From Bacteroidales bacterium (lineage in GTDB: Bacteria; Bacteroidota; Bacteroidia; Bacteroidales; F082), in the NCBI GenBank assembly GCA_900769945.1, contig CAAGIO010000017.1, forward strand, positions 1-64,000: DNA of 64,000 nt, written 5' to 3'. The position numbers and the translations under genes are program-made. The notes under the pieces were generated by a model that ran no database searches, was not told the origin of the DNA, and worked only from the letters and a program-made list of their open reading frames with translations. Of the stretch, positions 8,217 through 15,361 are shown one piece after another; positions within the stretch are counted from its first letter, which is position 1; each line of letters starts with the position of its first letter.

Positions 8217-9689
8217 ATGAACTTATCAAAACATATTAATAATAAGTTTTTTCGGCTAATAACAGAGGCAAGCAGCGAATTGAATTACCAGTCGTTCGTG
8301 ATTGGAGGCTTCGTGCGCGATATTTTATTGGAAAGGCCGTCAGACGATATTGATGTTGTTACAATTGGCAGCGGCATTGAGCTTGCTAAAAAGGTGGCAT
8401 CTAAGATACCCGGAAAGAAAAAAGTGAAGTATTACGGCCGTTTCGGCACCGCAATGATCAACGTCTCCAACAAAGAGATAGAGTTTGTGGGGGCAAGAAA
8501 GGAATCGTACGAGCCTTCAAGCCGTAAGCCCACATGCGAAAACGGCACTCTCGAAGACGACCAGAACAGACGTGACTTCACTATCAACGCATTAGCTATC
8601 AGCCTCAACGACGACTCCTTCGGCGAGCTCATTGACCCGTTTGACGGAATATCTGATATTCAGAACAAAATCATCAGAACCCCCCTCGACCCCGACATCA
8701 CCTATTCTGACGACCCTCTCAGAATGATGAGAGCCATACGCTTCGCAACAAAACTTCATTTCAACATCGAACAGTCATCATTCGAGGCTATAAAACGTAA
8801 CGCTCAGAGAATCAAGATAATATCAATGGAACGTGTCACCGAAGAACTGAACAAGATACTGCTGTCGGACACTCCAAGCGTAGGTTTCAAGCTTCTTGAC
8901 AAAAGCGGTCTCCTGCCTATTATCTTCCCTCAGCTCTCTGCACTAAAAGGCGTTGACTATCAAGACGGGAAGGGGCATAAGGACAACTTCTACCACACCC
9001 TTGAGGTGCTCGACAACGTAGCAAAAAGCAACGGCTCCCTATGGCTGCGTTGGACCGCTCTGCTTCACGACATAGCAAAACCATTGACAAAACGATATGA
9101 CAAGGAGAACGGCTGGACTTTCCATGGTCACGAGATAAAAGGTGCCAAGATGGTGTCAAAGATTTTTAACAATTTCCGTCTTCCCCTTAACGAGAAGATG
9201 AAATATGTTGAGAAGCTCGTGTCACTGCACCTCCGCCCTATCGTCCTTGCGCAAGACGAGGTGACCGACTCGGCAGTGAGAAGGCTGTTGTTTGATGCCG
9301 GCGACGACATCGACGACCTTATGACACTATGCGATGCCGACATAACATCTAAAAACGAGGAGAAAAAAGCGAAGTTCCACAACAACTTCCAAATTGTGAG
9401 GCGCAAACTCAAAGAGATTGAGGCAAAAGACCATCTCCGCAACTGGCAGCCCCCTGTCAATGGGGATGTCATTATGCAGACTTTCGGAATACCAGAGAGC
9501 CGTGAGGTGGGAATCATCAAAAACGCAATCAGAGAAGCTGTCCTTGACGGCTTGATAGAGAACAATTTTGAACAAGCTTACGCATTTATGAAGAGCGAAG
9601 GCGAGAAACTCGGTCTTGTTGTCGTAAAAGAAATCTCTTCTGTGGAAGTGAAAAACAACGGTCCCGTCCCTTCAAAACAGATTGTATAA
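8217..9689 (+). CDS. cca: CCA tRNA nucleotidyltransferase / poly(A) polymerase family, HD domain
   Basis: The enzyme adds or repairs the 3' CCA end of tRNA. The 490-aa protein begins with the class II nucleotidyltransferase core: GGFVRDILL, then the DDID carboxylates and the template-reading region around RRDFTINALA (DPFDGISDIQNK downstream). Further on is an HD domain (LLHDIAKP, with FHGHEIKGAKM) as in HD-type CCA enzymes. The ATG at 8217 is chosen because it follows the clpC stop by 1 nt; an in-frame TTG 9 nt upstream would overlap clpC. A poly(A) polymerase role cannot be excluded, but CCA addition is the usual function in this phylum. miaA follows after 18 nt. Confidence 0.92.
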   Translation: MNLSKHINNKFFRLITEASSELNYQSFVIGGFVRDILLERPSDDIDVVTIGSGIELAKKVASKIPGKKKVKYYGRFGTAMINVSNKEIEFVGARKESYEPSSRKPTCENGTLEDDQNRRDFTINALAISLNDDSFGELIDPFDGISDIQNKIIRTPLDPDITYSDDPLRMMRAIRFATKLHFNIEQSSFEAIKRNAQRIKIISMERVTEELNKILLSDTPSVGFKLLDKSGLLPIIFPQLSALKGVDYQDGKGHKDNFYHTLEVLDNVAKSNGSLWLRWTALLHDIAKPLTKRYDKENGWTFHGHEIKGAKMVSKIFNNFRLPLNEKMKYVEKLVSLHLRPIVLAQDEVTDSAVRRLLFDAGDDIDDLMTLCDADITSKNEEKKAKFHNNFQIVRRKLKEIEAKDHLRNWQPPVNGDVIMQTFGIPESREVGIIKNAIREAVLDGLIENNFEQAYAFMKSEGEKLGLVVVKEISSVEVKNNGPVPSKQIV

Positions 9690-9707
9690 CACAGTCAGCA
9701 AACAGAG

Positions 9708-10622
9708 ATGTCAAACGATAAACACCTCATAGTGATAGCAGGGCCCACCGCCTCCGGTAAAACCGCAACAGCAATAGAGATAGCCCAGGCTTTCGACACT
9801 GTCGTCATCTCCGCTGACAGCCGGCAATTCTATAAGGAGATTCCTATCGGGACAGCAGCGCCAACAAAAGAGGAATTATCCAAGGTGAAGCATTATATGG
9901 TCGGGAACCTCAGCATTGAAGACAAATACGATGTTGCTGATTATGAACGAGATGTAATTTCCTTATTAAAGGATTTATTTAAAGTTCATGATACGGTTGT
10001 TTTAACAGGCGGCTCCGGCTTATTTATTGACGCAGTGTGTAACGGCATAGATGTTATCCCTGACATCTCCCCAGAAATACGACAGAACATAGGTGATATG
10101 TTGGTCGAGAACGGGTTGTCGTTCCTACAAGACGAGGTGAAAAGGATTGACCCTGAATATTATGCTATTGTTGACAAGATGAATCCCCGACGATTGCAGA
10201 GAGCGTTGGAGGTATATTATCAGACGGGCAGGCCATTATCTGCTTTCAGAAAGAACAAAAGGCATCTCCGTGACTTCAACATCATCAGGATTGCAATTTT
10301 ATGGGAACGAGAGGCACTCATTAGCCGAATCAACAGGCGGGTGGAGTGCATGATGGCCGCAGGATTAGTTGACGAAGCAAAAAAAATGTATCCCAAAAGA
10401 CATCTTAACAGCCTTAACACAGTGGGATACAAAGAGTTGTTCGAGTATTTCGATGGTATCACTACAATAGAGCAAGCTGTTGAGAAAATAAAGGTCAACA
10501 CTCGTCAATATGCGAAAAGACAGATGACATGGTTGCGAAAGAACAATGATTACCAATGGTTTGAACCAAATGATGTCGATGCCATGAAAAAATTTATCGT
10601 TGACAGCATTAGCATCAAATAA
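9708..10622 (+). CDS. miaA: tRNA dimethylallyltransferase
   Basis: MiaA transfers a dimethylallyl group to N6 of A37 in tRNAs that read codons starting with U. The 304-aa protein has the P-loop GPTASGKT near the N-terminus, the DSRQFYKEIPIGTA segment that contacts the substrate base, and RRLQRALEVYYQTG plus the typical KVNTRQYAKRQMTWLRK region. The length is normal for the family. It lies 18 nt after the CCA enzyme and is followed by the queuosine genes, so this stretch is a tRNA maturation and anticodon-loop modification block. A new promoter element at 10629 suggests the queuosine pair has its own control. Confidence 0.96.
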   Translation: MSNDKHLIVIAGPTASGKTATAIEIAQAFDTVVISADSRQFYKEIPIGTAAPTKEELSKVKHYMVGNLSIEDKYDVADYERDVISLLKDLFKVHDTVVLTGGSGLFIDAVCNGIDVIPDISPEIRQNIGDMLVENGLSFLQDEVKRIDPEYYAIVDKMNPRRLQRALEVYYQTGRPLSAFRKNKRHLRDFNIIRIAILWEREALISRINRRVECMMAAGLVDEAKKMYPKRHLNSLNTVGYKELFEYFDGITTIEQAVEKIKVNTRQYAKRQMTWLRKNNDYQWFEPNDVDAMKKFIVDSISIK

Positions 10623-10628
10623 TATATG

Positions 10629-10636
10629 TATCTTTG
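10629..10636 (+). promoter_or_regulatory. Candidate -7 element of the queuosine transporter/queF unit
   Basis: TATCTTTG followed by C starts 7 nt after the miaA stop. Transcription would begin near 10643, giving a leader of about 60 nt that contains the preQ1-like pseudoknot. Confidence 0.65.
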
Positions 10637-10667
10637 CAACGCAAATTAAATCAACGGCAATAACGCC

Positions 10668-10697
10668 CGTGTACTTGAACACCACGTAAAAAACAAG
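10668..10697 (+). promoter_or_regulatory. Candidate preQ1-I riboswitch aptamer
   Basis: The leader can form an H-type pseudoknot of the preQ1-I class. P1 pairs CGUG (10668-10671) with CACG (10683-10686). P2 pairs CUUG in the loop (10674-10677) with CAAG in the tail (10694-10697). A cytosine at 10682, just before the 3' strand of P1, sits where the ligand-pairing C is found. The linker U-AAAAAA before the tail matches the A-rich linker of known aptamers. The tail ends 4 nt before the ATG of a queuosine-precursor transporter, a known target class, so ligand binding could block translation initiation. This is recognised by eye; no covariance model was run. Confidence 0.7.
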
Positions 10698-10701
10698 AAA
10701 A

Positions 10702-11433
10702 ATGAATCAAAACAAACAAACGGTGAGTGTTCCTTTCTTTCTGATCGGAATACTTTTTTGTATCTGTCTTGTGACAGCTAATCTTTTAGAAACCAAAGTT
10801 TTCCATGTATGTGGCTCATTATCACTCACATGTGGTTTCATTGTCTTCCCAATCTCATATATCCTAAATGATGTCATAGCGGAGGTATGGGGTTATCGCA
10901 AGGCAAGGCTTATCATTTGGATAGGTTTTGCTATGAACTTCTTTGTCGTAGCACTCGGCAGCATTGCCTGCGTTCTTCCCGCCACTGTTCCCGGCAGCGA
11001 CGATGGTTTTAAGCAGGTGTTCTCATTCATGCCTCATATCGTTGTGGCAAGCCTTCTCGCCTTTATCTTAGGCTCTTTTCTTAACGCTCTGATTATGAGT
11101 AAGATGAAACTTGCCGACAGGGATAAAGGCCGTTTTAACTTTTATTTCTCATTACGAGCTATAGCCTCAACAATCGTAGGAGAAAGCGTTGACAGCATCA
11201 TCTTCTTTCCCCTCGCCTTCTACATCTTCCCTTACATTTTCAATGGTGAGCCGCAAGTATCATTCAACCTCATGCTCAGCCTTATGGTGACACAAGTCAT
11301 AGCAAAGACAGCATACGAGATTATCGCCCTTCCTATTACTATAAGGGTTGTAAAGGCAATAAAGAAACTTGAGGGAATAGAAGTGTATGACGAGGATATC
11401 AATTACAACATGTTTAAAATCAAGGATTTATAA
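10702..11433 (+). CDS. yhhQ: Queuosine precursor transporter (YhhQ/VUT family)
   Basis: This inner-membrane protein belongs to the vitamin-uptake-like family (COG1738) known to import queuosine precursors such as preQ0/preQ1. The 243-aa sequence has about six hydrophobic helices, the early segment TANLLETKVF, then FPISYILNDVIAEVWGYRKAR, which is the family signature, and a conserved RAIASTIVGESVDSIIFFPLAF stretch. The first ATG lies 4 nt after the candidate preQ1 aptamer. queF follows after 16 nt on the same strand, consistent with a queuosine salvage/synthesis unit. Import of precursor followed by reduction by QueF would give preQ1 for tRNA exchange. Confidence 0.92.
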   Translation: MNQNKQTVSVPFFLIGILFCICLVTANLLETKVFHVCGSLSLTCGFIVFPISYILNDVIAEVWGYRKARLIIWIGFAMNFFVVALGSIACVLPATVPGSDDGFKQVFSFMPHIVVASLLAFILGSFLNALIMSKMKLADRDKGRFNFYFSLRAIASTIVGESVDSIIFFPLAFYIFPYIFNGEPQVSFNLMLSLMVTQVIAKTAYEIIALPITIRVVKAIKKLEGIEVYDEDINYNMFKIKDL

Positions 11434-11449
11434 TTTTTTTACAACAGTT

Positions 11450-11917
11450 ATGAATACAGAACGCGACTCTGAAGGACTAAAATCTCTTGGCAAAAAGACT
11501 GAATATCTTCAAGATTATTCTCCAGAAGTTCTTGAGACTTTTGAAAACAAACATAAGGAGAACGACTATTGGGTACAGTTCAACTGCCCGGAGTTCACTT
11601 CGTTATGTCCTATCACCGGACAGCCTGACTTTGCGGAGATACGGATATCATATATTCCGGCAGAGCGAATGGTTGAAAGCAAGTCATTGAAACTCTATCT
11701 CTTCTCATTCCGCAACCATGGCGACTTCCATGAAGATTGTGTGAACAAAATTATGAAAGATTTGATAACATTGATGAATCCCAAATACATTGAAGTGACC
11801 GGTATTTTCACTCCGAGAGGCGGGATAAGCATCTATCCATACGCAAATTACGGAATAAAAGGAACGAAGTATGAAGAAATGGCAAATTATCGCATGATGA
11901 ACCACTCACTAAGGTAA
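11450..11917 (+). CDS. queF: NADPH-dependent 7-cyano-7-deazaguanine reductase
   Basis: QueF reduces the nitrile of preQ0 to the amine of preQ1 in queuosine biosynthesis. The 155-aa protein is the short, YkvM-like form. It has the catalytic Cys and Asp in SLCPITGQPDFAEI, the QueF signature ESKSLKLYLFSFRNHGDFHED that binds NADPH, and a C-terminal TPRGGISIYPYANYG segment. The ATG at 11450 (MNTERD) is used; frames opening earlier overlap the transporter gene. It is the second gene of the transporter-queF unit, which ends at the hairpin at 11955-11983. Confidence 0.95.
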   Translation: MNTERDSEGLKSLGKKTEYLQDYSPEVLETFENKHKENDYWVQFNCPEFTSLCPITGQPDFAEIRISYIPAERMVESKSLKLYLFSFRNHGDFHEDCVNKIMKDLITLMNPKYIEVTGIFTPRGGISIYPYANYGIKGTKYEEMANYRMMNHSLR

Positions 11918-11954
11918 TGGTTTTCATGTAACTATAACAAAGCCAACGCCTATA

Positions 11955-11983
11955 AGCATGATGTTCGTCATGCTCATTTTTTT
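11955..11983 (+). terminator. Rho-independent terminator after queF
   Basis: A 7-bp stem AGCATGA/TCATGCT with a TGTTCG loop is followed by a run of T from 11977. The T run reaches the last codon of the convergent HAD gene, so the two genes are packed tail to tail. Confidence 0.75.
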
Positions 11984-12584
11984 ACTTTAACAAACGCTGA
12001 ATGTCGGCGCGCAGTTTATCAACGCCTTGAAACAAGACAGAAGACATCCCTACGTTTATTGCACCATTGACGTTAGCGATATTGTCGTCAATGAAGAGGC
12101 ATTCCTCAGGGTTAAGATGGTATCTGTCTGTCAAGGTGAGATAGATTTCCGGGTTAGGCTTAAGCATTTTCTCGTCACCGGAAACGACGATATTGTCGAT
12201 AAGGCTGAAGATACGATATTTTTCACGAACTTCCGGGAAGGTTTCATTTGACCAGTTTGTCAATCCGTACAGAACCGGGAAGCCATTCTCCTTCAAGGAC
12301 TTGATAAAATCGTACATTCCCGGAATCTCCTCACCCATCGTCTTCATCCACTCATTCTTGTACAGTTCGATAGCCTCTTTATAATCAGGGAACAGCAGTA
12401 TTCTTTCCTTTACTGCGACATCAAAAGGCTTGCCACCGTCCATTTCCGCGTTCCATTCGGAGCTAACTACGGTCTTCACGAACCATTCTGTCTCCTCTTT
12501 ATCATTAAAATACGAGTCAAAAAGATAATGCGGGTTCCAGTCAACGAGCACACCGCCGAAATCAAAAATAATATTCTTTATCAT
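11982..12584 (-). CDS. HAD-superfamily phosphatase, subfamily IA (YihX-like)
   Basis: The 200-aa protein has all HAD motifs: motif I FDFGGVLVDW with the nucleophile Asp, motif II LTNWSNE, motif III Lys in KPNPEIY and motif IV LFIDDN. The second Asp of the canonical DxD is replaced by Gly (DFG), as seen in YihX-type enzymes that dephosphorylate sugar phosphates such as glucose 1-phosphate. A small helical cap lies between motifs I and II. The precise substrate cannot be read from sequence. It is transcribed alone from a TATATTTG element at 12611-12618, divergent from the CoA-transferase gene. Confidence 0.88.
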   Translation of the reverse strand: MIKNIIFDFGGVLVDWNPHYLFDSYFNDKEETEWFVKTVVSSEWNAEMDGGKPFDVAVKERILLFPDYKEAIELYKNEWMKTMGEEIPGMYDFIKSLKENGFPVLYGLTNWSNETFPEVREKYRIFSLIDNIVVSGDEKMLKPNPEIYLTLTDRYHLNPEECLFIDDNIANVNGAINVGMSSVLFQGVDKLRADIQRLLK

Positions 12585-12610
12585 CAGAAAAAATATGTTG
12601 AATAATTTTG

Positions 12611-12618
12611 CAAATATA
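12611..12618 (-). promoter_or_regulatory. Candidate -7 element of the HAD gene
   Basis: The minus strand reads TATATTTG, 27 nt upstream of the HAD start codon. Confidence 0.55.
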
Positions 12619-12642
12619 GTGTTTTTATTATTGTTAATTGAC

Positions 12643-12650
12643 TATTTTTG
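12643..12650 (+). promoter_or_regulatory. Candidate -7 element of the CoA-transferase gene
   Basis: TATTTTTG followed by C lies 24 nt before the ATG at 12674. An upstream in-frame TTG at 12638 falls before this element, so it would not be transcribed and cannot be the start. Confidence 0.6.
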
Positions 12651-12673
12651 CAGAGTTAAAAAATCATCAGGTT

Positions 12674-13987
12674 ATGGGCAAACAATATAAGACGGTTACG
12701 GCCGAGGAAGCTGTGAAGGTAGTAAAATCCGGCGACCACGTTCACATCAGTTCAATCTCTAATGCGCCGCAATGTTTGATTAAGGCGTTATGTGACAGGG
12801 GACGTGCTGGTGAGTTGAAGAATGTATATATCCATCATCTGCATACGGAGGGTGCTGCGCCATACGTGTCGCCTGAGTTCGAGGGGATATTCCAGCACAA
12901 CGCGTTTTTCATCGGTGCCAATGTCAGAGAGAGTGTAAAACAAGGGCTTGCCGACTATATTCCAATTTTCTTGAGCGAGACACCTCGATTATATCGTGAG
13001 AAATATATCCCTTGTAATGTAGCGATGATTCAGGTTACTCCTCCTGACAAGTTCGGATACGTCTCAATGGGTCCGGCTGTTGACACCACATTGGCGGCCA
13101 TTGAGATGGCTGATTTCAGGATTGCCGTTGTCAACAAGAATGTACCACGTACAATGGGTGACTCGATGATTCCCATGTCGATAATAGATTATTTTGTTGA
13201 AGATGACAGGGCGCTTCCGGTATCAGACAGCACCGAGCCTAATGAGCATGAGAAGACGATAGCGCGTTATTGTGCGGAGCTTATCGAAGACGGCTCATGC
13301 CTACAGTTAGGCATCGGCTCTATACCCAACGCGGTGCTCACATGCCTCACTAACCATAAGGACCTTGGGATTCATACCGAGATGTTCTCCGATGGCGTTC
13401 TGCCACTTATCAAGAAAGGCGTCGTCACCGGCTCATGCAAAGGCCTGAACAAGCATAAGATTGTTACCACATTCGCAATGGGCACGAAGAAACTCTATGA
13501 TTTTCTTGACCATAACCCTTACGTGTTGATGAAGGAGTCGTCATATACCAACGACCCGTTTATCATCGCTCAACAGCCGAAGATGGTGTCTATCAATTCT
13601 GCCTTGCAGGTTGACATCTCCGGACAGGTCTGTGCCGACTCTCTTGGGGCACGAATTTATTCGGGTGTCGGGGGACAAACCGACTTCATCTATGGTGCTT
13701 CGCGTTCTGTTGGTGGCAAGCCTATTATCGCAATGCCGTCAATCACCAAGAACGGTGTCAGCAAGATTGTGCCATCATTGGCGCAGGGAGCTGGAACCGT
13801 GACGACGAGAAGCCACATGCACTGGCTCATCACAGAATACGGGGCGGTTAACCTTTATGGTAAATCAATGCAGGAGAGGGCAAAACTCATCATCTCGGTG
13901 GCACATCCTTCAGCGCAGGAGGAGCTTGACAAGGCCGCCTTCGAGCGTTTCGGCAAGCATTACTATTATGTGAAAGGCGTAATCTAA
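12674..13987 (+). CDS. Acetyl-CoA hydrolase / 4-hydroxybutyrate CoA-transferase family
   Basis: The 437-aa protein belongs to the class I CoA-transferase family that includes 4-hydroxybutyrate CoA-transferase (AbfT/Cat2) and acetyl-CoA hydrolase. Visible signatures are the QLGIGSIPNA loop, the GIHTEMFSDG segment where the family has its catalytic glutamate, and the GVGGQTDFIYGA motif. Full length is typical. In butyrate-forming Bacteroidales such enzymes move CoA between acetate/butyrate and hydroxy-acids, which fits the butyrate cluster at 34-41 kb, but succinate or propionate use is equally possible. The ATG at 12674 is preferred because of the promoter position. A long hairpin terminates it at 14006-14053. 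Confidence 0.85.
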   Translation: MGKQYKTVTAEEAVKVVKSGDHVHISSISNAPQCLIKALCDRGRAGELKNVYIHHLHTEGAAPYVSPEFEGIFQHNAFFIGANVRESVKQGLADYIPIFLSETPRLYREKYIPCNVAMIQVTPPDKFGYVSMGPAVDTTLAAIEMADFRIAVVNKNVPRTMGDSMIPMSIIDYFVEDDRALPVSDSTEPNEHEKTIARYCAELIEDGSCLQLGIGSIPNAVLTCLTNHKDLGIHTEMFSDGVLPLIKKGVVTGSCKGLNKHKIVTTFAMGTKKLYDFLDHNPYVLMKESSYTNDPFIIAQQPKMVSINSALQVDISGQVCADSLGARIYSGVGGQTDFIYGASRSVGGKPIIAMPSITKNGVSKIVPSLAQGAGTVTTRSHMHWLITEYGAVNLYGKSMQERAKLIISVAHPSAQEELDKAAFERFGKHYYYVKGVI

Positions 13988-14005
13988 AAAAAAATTAACA
14001 TATCT

Positions 14006-14053
14006 ATACCATCGGGGGCTTTCCCTTACAATGCGGAAAGCCCCCGATGGTAT
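14006..14053. terminator. Strong bidirectional terminator hairpin
   Basis: A 19-bp perfect stem (arms 14006-14024 and 14035-14053, with the core GGGGGCTTTCC) surrounds a 10-nt loop. It lies between two convergent genes, so it can serve both the CoA-transferase and the thioesterase. The A/T tracts that would follow each arm are short. Confidence 0.85.
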
Positions 14054-14061
14054 TTCTAAAC

Positions 14062-14436
14062 TCATCTTAACTTCGACATAAACTTATCAATATCAACGAC
14101 ATATCTTACATGCCGGCCTTCCCCTATCTTTCCATCAGCATCGTTTGCCACCACATTGAATGTTAGTTTCCGGCCTTCTATCTCCACAAGAGTCGCCGAC
14201 GCCTCTATCACCGCACCTATCTTTGAGGGCTTGATATGACTGACATCTATCCTGCCGCCCACCGTAGAACAACCTTCCGGGATATGCTCCTCCACCGCCT
14301 TCATAGCAGCATTTTCCATCAATCCAACCATTGCAGGAGTCGCAAAGACATCAAGACCTCCAGAACCGTAAGTGCGAGCCGTGTTTGTATTGTCAACCTT
14401 TACCGTTGACGTGTGTGATAATCCTATTGATAGCAT
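14062..14436 (-). CDS. Hotdog-fold thioesterase family protein (FlK-like)
   Basis: The 124-aa protein resembles the small hotdog thioesterases related to fluoroacetyl-CoA thioesterase FlK: TYGSGGLDVFATPAMVGLMENAA near the N-terminus gives the central helix and active-site loop, then VGGRIDVSHIKP and the ending GEGRHVRYVVD. Such proteins hydrolyse or bind acyl-CoA thioesters. The substrate is unknown; real fluoroacetate use is unlikely. It is a single-gene unit with its own TACTTTTG element, ending tail to tail with the CoA-transferase at the hairpin at 14006-14053. Its location next to a CoA-transferase suggests acyl-CoA housekeeping. Confidence 0.8.
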   Translation of the reverse strand: MLSIGLSHTSTVKVDNTNTARTYGSGGLDVFATPAMVGLMENAAMKAVEEHIPEGCSTVGGRIDVSHIKPSKIGAVIEASATLVEIEGRKLTFNVVANDADGKIGEGRHVRYVVDIDKFMSKLR

Positions 14437-14447
14437 AATTTTTTCGG

Positions 14448-14455
14448 CAAAAGTA
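14448..14455 (-). promoter_or_regulatory. Candidate -7 element of the thioesterase gene
   Basis: The minus strand reads TACTTTTG, 12 nt upstream of the thioesterase ATG. The leader would be nearly absent. Confidence 0.45.
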
Positions 14456-14467
14456 CTGATTTTTTCT

Positions 14468-14475
14468 TATCTTTG
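14468..14475 (+). promoter_or_regulatory. Candidate -7 element of the YgbA-like gene
   Basis: TATCTTTG followed by C lies 13 nt before the ATG at 14488, divergent from the thioesterase promoter. A GTG/TTG-type start further upstream would precede transcription and is not used. Confidence 0.55.
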
Positions 14476-14487
14476 CAAATAAATCAC

Positions 14488-14781
14488 ATGGATAAAATTG
14501 AAAGAGAAAAATCAACCGTCAAGATAATGATTGCCCTCTATTGCAAAAAGAAAGAAGGCAACAAGACCCTTTGTCATGAATGTAAATCATTGACTGACTA
14601 TGCGTTAGCGCGCCTTGACAATTGCAAGTTCGGCAATTCCAAACCAACATGCAAAAAATGCCCAATACATTGCTACAAACCTGAAATGAGAGCCAAAATC
14701 AAACAAGTAATGAGTTTTTCCGGCCCGTTGATGATTTTCTTCCACCCTATTATGGCCTTACGCCACCTTTTGGGAAGATAG
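14488..14781 (+). CDS. YgbA-like cysteine-rich protein (nitrous oxide-stimulated promoter family)
   Basis: The 97-aa protein matches the small YgbA family, named after a nitric/nitrous-oxide-responsive promoter. It has paired cysteines in CHECKSL, CKFGNSKPTCKKCPIHCYKPEMR and a conserved C-terminal PLMIFFHPIMALRHLL stretch. The cysteine pattern (six or seven Cys, some as CxxC) suggests a metal or Fe-S site, but this is inference. In enterobacteria ygbA is under NsrR and helps recovery from nitrosative stress. No NsrR-like site was recognised here. It is transcribed alone and followed by a long non-coding stretch. Confidence 0.85.
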   Translation: MDKIEREKSTVKIMIALYCKKKEGNKTLCHECKSLTDYALARLDNCKFGNSKPTCKKCPIHCYKPEMRAKIKQVMSFSGPLMIFFHPIMALRHLLGR

Positions 14782-15361
14782 ATGGCAGACAATATCAAAT
14801 TCAAAACACTAACACCATCTTAAAGCATCTCCAATTCACAAAAAGATCCGGGACTTGCTTCATATTTGTTAATATTAATGCGACAATCAAAGCAGGGGAA
14901 GTGGCATACAGTTATTATTTTGAATACCAATTCATTAAAAACAAGCTCTATCCGCTTCCCCTTGAAAATCACTTTACTATCCTATATTTCCTATATTAGT
15001 ACCAACTAATATACACACTGCCAACAAATTATTACCTAATAGATTTGTTATTACATAAAGCCTTCCGCTCACCCTAAACATCTACAGACAATTCTCAAAA
15101 AATCCGAAAACCATCATTGTTCCATTCTTGTAATGCGACCTTGACTTTATTTTCATTTCTAAGCTGTCATTTCAAAGAATCGTCTGCAAAAGTAATCACA
15201 TGTTCTCCCAAATCGTGAGAGATGTAAAGACTTTTTTCAAAAAAAACACTTTCAGATAAAAAAATTTTTGTGACAGACTGTTACGAATGCGCAGCGAAGT
15301 GAATGAGAGGAATCACATAATCATAAAATAGAGAGCGGAATCACTTCTAAAACACTGAATA
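14782..15361. other. Non-coding stretch with one inverted repeat
   Basis: I see no gene, tRNA or repeat array in these 580 nt. The only structure is an 11-bp inverted repeat with one G-U wobble (14894-14904 and 14952-14962, AGGGGAAG against CTTCCCCT) enclosing 47 nt. It may be a terminator for the YgbA-like gene, though it has no T tract directly after it. The segment is A+T-rich and holds a short run of T/A near 15240-15270. Confidence 0.4.

Noticed and set aside
14893..14964. Inverted repeat AGGGGAAG/CTTCCCCT with 47-nt loop as an insertion-sequence end
   Set aside because: No transposase remnant, no target duplication and the arms are short; kept only as a note in the non-coding entry.
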